Shown here: in pieces, positions 1 through 5,383 of the stretch
Layout of the letters: every line of letters starts with the position of its first letter
Position numbering within the stretch: the first letter of the stretch is position 1
Assembly: GCA_964426675.1 (NCBI GenBank)
Contig: CAYRRM010000092.1
Coordinates: forward strand, 1-5,485
Source: DYMC01 sp035406705
GTDB taxonomy: Bacteria > Verrucomicrobiota > Lentisphaeria > Victivallales > GWF2-50-93
Length of the DNA: 5,485 nt
Direction of reading: 5' to 3'
Made by a program: the position numbers and the translations under genes
Notes under the pieces: model-generated
Told to the model about the DNA's origin: nothing
The model's database searches: none
The model's input: only the letters and a program-made list of their open reading frames with translations

Positions 1-1127
1 AGATTATTTACATTTAATTCATTATTTTCAAGCGTTGCTAAACCAAATTCAATTATAAATTTTAATTCACGCACATTCCCGGGATAATCATAATTTAGCA
101 ATATATTTAATGCCTTTTTATTAATTTTTAACTGTGTTGTATTTGTTACCATGGCTTGGTTATTAAGAAAATGGTCAATAAGAAGAGGTATGTCTGTTTT
201 ACGCTCTCTCAAGGGTGGTATTTTTATTTCAATTCCGTTTAATCTATAATATAAATCTTCTCTAAATAGTTTATCTTTTATAAGTTTGTTGATATCTTTG
301 TTTGTTGTCGCAATTATTCTTACATCAACACTTAAAGGCTCTTTTGAACCAAGGGGATAAAATATGTTTTCGTCAAGCACCTGGAGTAGTTTTGCCTGAA
401 GTTCAATTGAAAGATCCCCAATTTCATCAAGAAGTATGGTCCCACCATGTGCTTCTTGAAATCTTCCAATTTTGTCTGCTTTAGCATCGGTGAACGCTCC
501 TTTCTTATATCCGAACAATTCTGACTCTATGAGGTTCGACGGTAATGCGGCACAATTTACTTTAACAAAGGGCATTTCTTTTCTATCACTTGCATTATGA
601 ATTGCCCTGGCAAAAATATTTTTACCGGTGCCTGTTTCTCCCGTAATTATAATTGGAATTTTTGTTGGGGATATATAAGAAAGGGTATGAAAAATATCTA
701 ATATCTTTTCATCTTTTCCAATTATATCGTTAAAAGAATATTTACTAAAAAACTCTTTTTCTATTTGCACTCTTGATGAATCATCGATAAATGATTCTAT
801 GCCCCCTATGACTTTGCCATTAACGTCATAAAGAGGTGAAGTTGTTATTTCCACAGGTATTTCTTTTTGTTCTTTATTCAGAATTGTGTTTCTTATATGT
901 GTAAACTTTTTTTTATTTTCTATTGCCTTTTTTAAATGGCAATTTTTAAAGCAAAGCTCTGTTCTGAAAATCTCAAAACATTTTTGCCCTATTGCCTCTT
1001 CTTTTTTAAAACCCGTTATTTTTTCAGCTTCGCTATTAAAAAATGTAATTCTTTTTTTGAGGTCAATGGTAAATATTCCCACCCCTAAATTATTTAAGAG
1101 TTTACAATAAAAATGACTTTCATTCAT
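1..1127 (-). CDS. Sigma-54-dependent transcriptional regulator, PAS + AAA+ (3' end off window)
   Basis: Read on the minus strand from ATG 1127-1125; 375 codons are visible and the end, including the expected Fis-type helix-turn-helix, lies beyond position 1. Residues about 8-120 form a PAS sensor (GVGIFTIDLKKRITFFNSEA) with Cys50, Cys59 and Cys63 in CFEIFRTELCFKNCHL, a spacing that recalls cysteine-bearing PAS domains in related regulators and suggests redox or metal sensing (inference). Residues about 133-375 are the AAA+ activator domain: Walker A GETGTGKN (163-170), sigma-54 contact loop GAFTDA (210-215; consensus GAFTGA), Walker B ILLDEIGD (231-238), FREDLYYRLN with the arginine fingers (288-297) and YPGNVREL (348-355). 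Such proteins use ATP to open sigma-54 polymerase promoters. No clear Shine-Dalgarno precedes the start. It is divergent from the CobW operon, a plausible target, although I found no GG-N10-GC sigma-54 promoter there. Confidence 0.93.
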   Translation of the reverse strand, partial: MNESHFYCKLLNNLGVGIFTIDLKKRITFFNSEAEKITGFKKEEAIGQKCFEIFRTELCFKNCHLKKAIENKKKFTHIRNTILNKEQKEIPVEITTSPLYDVNGKVIGGIESFIDDSSRVQIEKEFFSKYSFNDIIGKDEKILDIFHTLSYISPTKIPIIITGETGTGKNIFARAIHNASDRKEMPFVKVNCAALPSNLIESELFGYKKGAFTDAKADKIGRFQEAHGGTILLDEIGDLSIELQAKLLQVLDENIFYPLGSKEPLSVDVRIIATTNKDINKLIKDKLFREDLYYRLNGIEIKIPPLRERKTDIPLLIDHFLNNQAMVTNTTQLKINKKALNILLNYDYPGNVRELKFIIEFGLATLENNELNVNN

Positions 1128-1141
1128 TATCTTTGGTTATC

Positions 1142-1170
1142 TAAATATCAAAATCAATAAAAATTGTCAA
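1142..1170 (-). promoter_or_regulatory. Putative sigma-70 promoter of the regulator gene
   Basis: On the minus strand a perfect TTGACA (1170-1165) is followed after 17 bases by TATTTA (1147-1142), a weak -10. A start about 7 bases further on would leave a leader of only about 8 bases before the ATG at 1127, which would fit the lack of a Shine-Dalgarno. The weak -10 keeps confidence low. Confidence 0.35.
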
Positions 1171-1181
1171 ATATTCTTGAC
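1166..1181. promoter_or_regulatory. Palindrome GTCAA-N6-TTGAC in the divergent gap
   Basis: A 16-base perfect inverted repeat (5-base arms, spacer ATATTC) lies between the divergent regulator and CobW genes. Its left arm overlaps the candidate -35 box of the regulator, and its right arm is part of TTGACT on the plus strand. It could be an operator or enhancer site for the adjacent regulator. The arms are short in AT-rich DNA, so chance is possible. Confidence 0.35.
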
Positions 1182-1195
1182 TTTTAAGGAAAGTG

Positions 1196-1213
1196 ATGAA
1201 AAGAATTATTTAA
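1196..1213 (+). other. Possible five-codon leader ORF (MKRII-stop) before the CobW-type gene
   Basis: ATG 1196 has an AAGGA Shine-Dalgarno (1186-1190) at good spacing, encodes MKRII and stops at TAA 1211-1213, only three bases before the CobW ATG at 1217, which has no Shine-Dalgarno of its own. The leader is in the same frame as the CobW gene. It may deliver ribosomes by termination-reinitiation, or it may be the original start cut off by a nonsense change or a base error. Confidence 0.3.
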
Positions 1214-1216
1214 TAT

Positions 1217-3124
1217 ATGGTCCCGCTTAGAGAATTGCAACCCACTGGTGTAGTTTGTGAGCCTGAGAGGGGTTTCCCTGAGCTTATAGAAAACCTATTA
1301 ATAAGAAGTTTTTTTGAACCCTACATAAAGGATAAAATAGGTTGGATCGGGGTTTCTTACAGATTGGGGAGTAGAAAATCATGGACTGCCAAAATTAATA
1401 ATCAAAAAGGGTTATATTGCCTGAGTTTTTTATGTAGCAGGAAAGAAATAAGAGATTGGTATATAGGTATTTTTAACCTTCAATATTTTCCCTCTAAAGA
1501 AGAACCCATTCTGGATACATTTTCAATGGGTGAAAATATTTTAAGATTAGATTTGCAATTTGACAATTTTATTAGATATGCACCAAAAGAAGACCCGCTT
1601 GAATATGCCTTCACAATAGGTAAAATAATATGCTCTATTCCGAGAGATGAAAGAAGTATTTTACTTTCACTTTTGTCCCCCATAAGATGGAGGACAATTC
1701 AGGTAAAGGGGCTATTTATTCCAGATGAAACAGGAAGATACATTGAAGTAGTTTCACCTTACGGTTTAGATAGAAATGTGCCAGCCTTTAAACTTGGATG
1801 GAAAATTTTTGATAAAATGGTCACAACATTTTGTTACCAGTTAAAAGACTCTCCGGATTGTGTCCTACTAACAAAAAGACAATCAAAGGGGTTGGAAATT
1901 TTTGAAGATGGAACACAATACCCCTCAGAAAGAGATTTAGTTAAGGAATATATATTGACTGTAGGATTTAGTGAGTTTAAGACAAAGGCTCAAATAAATA
2001 AAATATCAAGATTTGCAATCAGTTTTTTCCCTACTTTTGATTATTGTCCATTATCAAGAAAAAAAGACTATATTTGGTTGTTTTCAAAGTTTAAAAAAGG
2101 TTCTTTTAAGGGAAATCAAATTTGGTGGGTCGCATGTAGATGGAGCAATACTATTGAAAATGAAAACGTTGAAATAAAAAATAAAGATATTAAGCCACCT
2201 TTATTTGTTTTTACAGGTTTTCTCGGCAGCGGAAAGACTACACTCATCAGGGGGATAGCTGAATATTATTCTTTTCAGAAGAACAGGTTTGTTGCCATTA
2301 TTCAAAATGAAATAGGCAAGGTTAACTTAGATGGCACGCTTATCGATAGTGCCGTAGATATAACAACATTGGATGATGGATGTGTGTGTTGCACTGTAAG
2401 GGGTGAATTAAGAAGTGCCATTCGTCAGGTTTGTATTAAATATAATCCAGATATGATAATCCTTGAAACTACAGGACTGGCAGACCCTGAAAATATACTC
2501 AAAGAGATACCTTTTATAAGGCCTTTTGTAAGGTTTGATTCATTAATAACAGTGGTAGATGGGAAAAATTTTAAAAAAACGTTAAATGAGTTCCCTGTTG
2601 TAAAATCGCAAATTAAAAATGCCAACCTTATAGTCCTCACAAAAACCGATATAATTGACAATGTTAAAAAAGAATTTATAATGAAAATGTTAAGAACGCT
2701 TAATGAAAAGGCTCCAATTTTTGAGAGTTCGCAAGGGTGTATTAGTCCCTCAATATTACTTTCCTTTGGAGAAGATGTTAATTTTGTTGAAAAGAGAGAT
2801 AATTTTAAGCCTAATTCTATTGATGATATATCGAATCATATAAAGGCTTTTCAGATTGTAAACATTCATTTTGAAGGGATTTTGGATAGGGAATTATTTT
2901 ATAGTTTTTTAAACAAATTATCAAAATCAATTTATAGGGTAAAGGGTGTTGTAAATATTAAAGGATATAGTATCCCCCAACTTGTTCAATATGTGGGCGG
3001 TCATTATGAAATTACAAATTTTTTAAATAAGGATATAGAACCTAATACGCTTGTCTTTATAGGTTACGGGTTTGAAAAGAAAAAAATAGAAAGAGAATTA
3101 AAAAATATTATTGTTCGCAATTAA
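1217..3124 (+). CDS. CobW/COG0523-type GTPase with a large unrecognised N-terminal domain
   Basis: The 635-residue protein has two parts. Residues 334 onward are a complete CobW/COG0523 (G3E) GTPase: P-loop GFLGSGKTTL (334-343), the metal-binding C-x-C-C motif in GCVCCTVRGEL (Cys389, Cys391, Cys392), ETTGLADP (417-424), TKTD at the NKxD guanine-specificity position (475-478; Asn replaced by Thr) and a CobW C-terminal domain at about 543-625 with VQYVGGHYEI. COG0523 proteins are metallochaperones that couple GTP hydrolysis to delivery of Zn, Co, Ni or Fe. Residues 1 to about 325 are not part of the usual family architecture, in which the P-loop lies near the N-terminus; I do not recognise this domain. 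It has no evident signal peptide or membrane helix and is rich in aromatic residues. ATG 1217 lacks a Shine-Dalgarno; the next in-frame Met is residue 103. The gene is followed after 22 bases by DUF1847, suggesting an operon. Substrate metal is unknown. Confidence 0.9.
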   Translation: MVPLRELQPTGVVCEPERGFPELIENLLIRSFFEPYIKDKIGWIGVSYRLGSRKSWTAKINNQKGLYCLSFLCSRKEIRDWYIGIFNLQYFPSKEEPILDTFSMGENILRLDLQFDNFIRYAPKEDPLEYAFTIGKIICSIPRDERSILLSLLSPIRWRTIQVKGLFIPDETGRYIEVVSPYGLDRNVPAFKLGWKIFDKMVTTFCYQLKDSPDCVLLTKRQSKGLEIFEDGTQYPSERDLVKEYILTVGFSEFKTKAQINKISRFAISFFPTFDYCPLSRKKDYIWLFSKFKKGSFKGNQIWWVACRWSNTIENENVEIKNKDIKPPLFVFTGFLGSGKTTLIRGIAEYYSFQKNRFVAIIQNEIGKVNLDGTLIDSAVDITTLDDGCVCCTVRGELRSAIRQVCIKYNPDMIILETTGLADPENILKEIPFIRPFVRFDSLITVVDGKNFKKTLNEFPVVKSQIKNANLIVLTKTDIIDNVKKEFIMKMLRTLNEKAPIFESSQGCISPSILLSFGEDVNFVEKRDNFKPNSIDDISNHIKAFQIVNIHFEGILDRELFYSFLNKLSKSIYRVKGVVNIKGYSIPQLVQYVGGHYEITNFLNKDIEPNTLVFIGYGFEKKKIERELKNIIVRN

Positions 3125-3146
3125 AAAATGGGAGGCTATTATAGTG

Positions 3147-3833
3147 ATGAAAAATAAAAAGAAAATATTAAATAGCATTTGTGCAAGATGCAGTGTTGAA
3201 TTAAGACAGAGGATATGTATCAATCCTGAAGGAAGACCTTCGGCACATTGTCCCACTGTATCGGCAAAAAAAATTGTGGATAAGGCAAAGAAAGAATACT
3301 TAAAACCTGAAAACTACGAATTTGCCCGCATGGCTTCCATTCAGGAGGGAGAATGCTATAGCGGCAGAGACAAAAGGCCCTATGTCATGCACCCTGTAAA
3401 ACCGAGGATACTTGAGATAGGAGAGTTTGCTAAACGGATGGGTTATAAGCGAATAGGGCTTGCCTTCTGTGCCGGACTTGCAAAAGAGGCTGAAAAGGTG
3501 GCAGATTTTTATGAGAAAAAGGGTTTTGAGGTTGTATCTATTATTTGCAAGGCAGGATGCATCCCAAAAGAGGAGATAGGCATAAAGGATGAAGAAAAGA
3601 TCTTTAGAGGTGAGCACGAATCCATGTGCAACCCCATATTTCAGGCAATGATGGCAAACGAAAGCCATGTTGATTTTAATGTGCTCCTTGGGTTATGCGT
3701 GGGACACGATTCTCTTTTTTTTAAATATGCCAAGGCACCTTCAACTGTCCTTGCCGTAAAAGATCGCGTTACAGGACATAATCCCCTTGCAGCCCTGTAT
3801 CTACTGGATGGTTACTATGCATGGCTAAAATAA
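3147..3833 (+). CDS. DUF1847 family cysteine-rich putative metal-binding protein
   Basis: This 228-residue soluble protein matches the DUF1847 pattern as I recall it. An N-terminal cysteine cluster C12-x2-C15-x8-C24-x10-C35-P is followed by EGECYSG (Cys70), LAFCAGLAKEAEKVADFY (Cys108), ICKAGC (Cys134, Cys138), ESMCNP (Cys151), and the C-terminal LGLCVGHDSLFFKYAKAP (Cys174) and DRVTGHNPLAALY. Ten cysteines, several at conserved positions, point to a metal or Fe-S site; no enzymatic activity is established to my knowledge. A strong Shine-Dalgarno GGGAGG (3130-3135) supports ATG 3147 or the adjacent in-frame GTG 3144; the TTG at 3111 inside the upstream gene is unlikely. It lies 22 bases after the CobW-type GTPase, probably in one transcript, so it may be a client or partner of that metallochaperone (inference). 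It is more GC-rich than its upstream neighbour. Confidence 0.88.
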   Translation: MKNKKKILNSICARCSVELRQRICINPEGRPSAHCPTVSAKKIVDKAKKEYLKPENYEFARMASIQEGECYSGRDKRPYVMHPVKPRILEIGEFAKRMGYKRIGLAFCAGLAKEAEKVADFYEKKGFEVVSIICKAGCIPKEEIGIKDEEKIFRGEHESMCNPIFQAMMANESHVDFNVLLGLCVGHDSLFFKYAKAPSTVLAVKDRVTGHNPLAALYLLDGYYAWLK

Positions 3834-3860
3834 AGACTTTTTAAAAAATTCAAAAAAATA

Positions 3861-3894
3861 AATCAAGGTCCTTGATTAAAGGACCCTGATTTTT
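3861..3894. terminator. Bidirectional rho-independent terminator
   Basis: Arms 3861-3873 (AATCAAGGTCCTT) and 3879-3891 (AAGGACCCTGATT) pair over 13 positions with one A-C mismatch, with loop GATTA. A T run follows on the plus strand (3890-3894) and a long A-rich tract precedes (3843-3860), which becomes a T-rich tail on the minus strand. It sits between two convergent operons, 27 bases after the DUF1847 stop and about 20 bases after the peroxiredoxin stop. Confidence 0.85.
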
Positions 3895-3910
3895 CATGGA
3901 TATTTTTTGG

Positions 3911-4618
3911 TCAAAAAGCCATATCCGGCTTCCACTGCCTCCATACATTGCCGGCAAGCTCAGGACTTGGTTTCAGTGTAGGTCTACCGGGTTGCCATCC
4001 AGAGGGTGTGGCTTCCCCTGTGGCTCGGACATGCTGGAATGCCTTTACCTGCCTTATAAACTCTATAACATTGCGGCCTACCGGTGGTGTAAGAACCTCC
4101 ATGGCCTGTATGACCCCATCCGGGTCGATAATAAAACGGCCACGGATTTCTACGCCTGCCTCTTCGTCATATACACCGTAGACCCTGCCAATCATGCCTC
4201 CTGCATCGGTTAGAAGTGGGAATGGGACACCCCCAGACACCATCTTTGAGAGTTCCACCTCCTGCCAGATTTTGTGGACAAAGCGGCTGTCCACACTCAT
4301 GGCAAGAACCTCAACGCCAAGGGATTTTATCTCTTCGTATTTTACGGCAACTGCCGTAAGCTCAGTAGGTCATACAAATGTAAAATCTCCTGGATAAAAA
4401 CAAAGAACCACCCATTTTCCCCTATATTCAGACAAGGTGATGTTTTTAAAGCCACCATTTATAAATGCACTTGCCTCAAAATCAGGCGCCTGCTTACCCA
4501 CCTTTGCCATCATAATGGACACCTCCTTTTGCATTGTTTGTTTTGCTTCTTCTGTTTCTTGCCTTGGGATGCCTATAGGACCCCTTGAAGGCTTAACGCA
4601 TGATTCCTGCTCTTCCAT
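3911..4618 (-). CDS. Selenocysteine-containing peroxiredoxin (AhpC/TSA family, Prx6-like)
   Basis: The reading frame runs from ATG 4618-4616 to TGA 3913-3911 with one internal TGA (4372-4370); read through, it gives 235 residues. The internal TGA sits exactly at the peroxidatic position of the P-x3-T-x2-C motif: FYPGDFTFV-U-PTE, Pro76, Thr80, Sec83. The flanks are unmistakably peroxiredoxin: KVGKQAPDFEASAF before, then LGVEVLAMSVDS, PFPLLTD and RGRFIIDPDG (Arg159 the probable catalytic arginine). The protein would reduce hydrogen peroxide or organic peroxides in the cytoplasm. Where 2-Cys enzymes carry the resolving cysteine (EVCPANW), this one has GEATPSGWQPG, as in 1-Cys/Prx6-like members; the only cysteines are Cys7 and Cys73. 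A 36-residue N-terminal extension is followed by Met-Met (36-37) with a second strong Shine-Dalgarno, so a 199-200-residue form is possible. It follows the flavodoxin gene in one operon. selA, selB, selC and selD must lie elsewhere. An ordinary nonsense mutation is the alternative, but the exact position and the hairpin argue against it. Confidence 0.9.
4342..4372 (-). promoter_or_regulatory. Bacterial SECIS-like element with its UGA (Sec83 codon)
   Basis: On the minus strand the UGA (4372-4370) is followed by ten bases, then UUACGGC (4359-4353), loop AGUU (4352-4349) and GCCGUAA (4348-4342), a perfect 7-bp stem. The loop begins 17 bases after the UGA and has G as its second base. This fits the published bacterial SECIS pattern (small apical hairpin, G in the first two loop bases, roughly 16-37 bases from the UGA), which SelB binds to place selenocysteine. 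Confidence 0.8.
4521..4530 (-). promoter_or_regulatory. Internal Shine-Dalgarno for a shorter peroxiredoxin
   Basis: AAAAGGAGGT on the minus strand lies 7 bases before the tandem ATG-ATG at 4513-4508, codons 36-37 of the long reading frame. Translation from here would give MMAKVGKQAPDFEASAF, the usual N-terminal boundary of peroxiredoxins. Confidence 0.6.
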
Positions 4619-4623
4619 AAAAA

Positions 4624-4632
4624 ACCTCCTTT
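4624..4632 (-). promoter_or_regulatory. Shine-Dalgarno for the long peroxiredoxin start
   Basis: AAAGGAGGT on the minus strand ends 5 bases before ATG 4618. It lies in the 16-base gap after the restored flavodoxin stop (4637-4635), supporting translation of the longer form and coupling of the two genes. Confidence 0.6.
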
Positions 4633-4634
4633 CG

Positions 4635-5101
4635 TTAAAAAATCTCTGCCCTTATTCCTTCTGCCATAGTTCTGCCGAGTTCATAAGATTTGCGCAATAT
4701 TTCCTTTGTTACCTTCCCTTTACATATGATTGGATTTTGCACCTTTTTGAATCTGTGCCCTTACATATATCTATATGGGAGAGTGCGCCTGTTTCGTCAT
4801 TACCTGCACTTATTACAACAGCATATGGTTTTTTATACACCCTTACATCATCCTTTAATGCGTTATAGGTTCTTTTGAACAAGTCTTTTATTGCACCTGT
4901 CATATAGCTGAAATATTCAGGAGAAAAAAGGATTATGGCACTGGAATTTTTTATATTTTCTGTAAAGGTTTCTTCTGATTGTTTCAGGAGCACAGTAGTA
5001 CCCTCAGCTTCTTCTGCTTCTTCTGCTCCTTGTGCACATGCCTGTGCGAGTCTCTGCGTGTTTCCTGACTGGGTGTAGAAAACAACAAGTATTGTGGACA
5101 T
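4635..5101 (-). CDS. Flavodoxin-like flavoprotein, disrupted by a frameshift near the 3' end
   Basis: Starting at ATG 5101-5099, the protein opens MSTILVVFYTQSGNTQRLA, a beta strand and FMN phosphate-binding loop (T10-x-S-G-N-T15), and continues with ILFSPEYFSYMTGAIKDLF (about residues 57-75) and PYAVVISAGNDETGA, typical of the flavodoxin/NAD(P)H:quinone reductase (WrbA-like) fold. The uninterrupted frame stops at 4711-4709 (130 residues) after an atypical tail. A -1 shift between 4741 and 4760 restores FKKVQNPIICKGK and VTKEILRKSYELGRTMAEG, ending at TAA 4637-4635 for about 155 residues, a normal flavodoxin size. The lost base could be an A in the A5 run (4748-4744) or a G by 4753. Slippage at that run, a real mutation or a sequencing error are all possible. 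It precedes the peroxiredoxin by 16 bases and could supply reducing equivalents to it (inference). AEEAEEAE near residue 30 arises from a nine-base tandem duplication (5007-5024). Confidence 0.8.
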
Positions 5102-5121
5102 AAAATTTAAGACCTATTTCA

Positions 5122-5149
5122 ATTATAGCAGACTAATTATATTTTGCAA
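5122..5149 (-). promoter_or_regulatory. Sigma-70-type promoter of the flavodoxin-peroxiredoxin operon
   Basis: On the minus strand TTGCAA (5149-5144), a 16-base spacer and a perfect TATAAT (5127-5122) preceded by TGC, an extended -10. Transcription would begin near 5115, about 14 bases before the flavodoxin ATG, with a weak AGG as ribosome site. The heptamer AATTATA occurs twice on the plus strand (5121-5127, 5135-5141) in direct orientation, overlapping the promoter, and could be a regulator site. Confidence 0.7.
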
Positions 5150-5257
5150 GCATCCAAAACAATCTCATTGACCTGTTTTTTTATGATATTAGACAAAATA
5201 GGAATTTTTATGAGAGCACTTCTGGTGATAAAATTGTAATAAGGAGGATAACGAACA

Positions 5258-5383
5258 ATGGATGAAGTACACAAAAAGCCAAAAAGGGTTTTCACACCAG
5301 AACAGCCACTAACGACTGAAATCAGCGGCGGTGAATCCGTCCGCTGGAGTGACTTGTTATCTGTCGCTATAATAATTTTTTGA
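5258..5383 (+). pseudogene. Truncated transposase-like ORF interrupted at the attC-like site
   Basis: A strong Shine-Dalgarno AAGGAGG (5241-5247) lies 10 bases before ATG 5258. A TGATAAAAT extended -10 (5226-5234) lies just upstream. The 41-residue ORF begins MDEVHKKPKRVFTPEQ, which resembles the start of IS3/IS66-type transposase helix-turn-helix proteins (K/R-R-x-F-T-P-E-Q). From residue 17 the sequence no longer looks like one, and that point coincides with the first bases of the attC-like site at 5307. I read it as a remnant fused to non-coding DNA, though the evidence is only 16 residues. Confidence 0.4.
5307..5362 (-). other. attC-like integron recombination site
   Basis: On the minus strand: R'' AGATAAC (5362-5356), L'' AAGTCACTCCAGCGG (15 bases), 12-base middle, L' CCGCTGATTTCAGTC (15 bases), R' GTTAGTG (5313-5307). 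TAAC pairs with GTTA and CAGCGG with CCGCTG, and CGG/CCG in the middle adds 3 bp around loop ATTCA. The two 15-base arms between TAAC and GTTA match the geometry of aadA-type attC sites as I remember it, with an unpaired central part and a likely extrahelical base. It lies five bases after the hicA stop in the same orientation, the normal layout of a gene cassette. No integrase is in view. Confidence 0.55.

Noticed and set aside
1128..1240. Sigma-54 (-24/-12) promoter for the CobW operon
   Set aside because: I looked for GG-N10-GC in the gap and the first codons and found none at the right spacing; TGG 1218 and TTGC 1235 are 17 bases apart rather than 11.
3111..3146. TTG 3111 as the start of the DUF1847 gene
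   Set aside because: It lies inside the end of the CobW gene without a ribosome site, whereas GGGAGG at 3130-3135 points to GTG 3144 or ATG 3147.
3896..4213. Plus-strand ORFs across the peroxiredoxin region
   Set aside because: They are antisense to the well-supported selenoprotein gene, show no recognisable motifs and have no ribosome sites.
3911..4300. Separate short peroxiredoxin ORF starting at Met 4300
   Set aside because: The 23 codons between the internal TGA and this Met continue the conserved peroxiredoxin sequence in frame (PTELTAVAVKYEEIKSLG), and there is no ribosome site. It is the C-terminal part of the selenoprotein.
5007..5024. Nine-base tandem repeat (GCAGAAGAA on the minus strand)
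   Set aside because: Only two copies, in frame, giving AEEAEE in a surface-type helix of the flavodoxin. Too short to be a meaningful repeat element.
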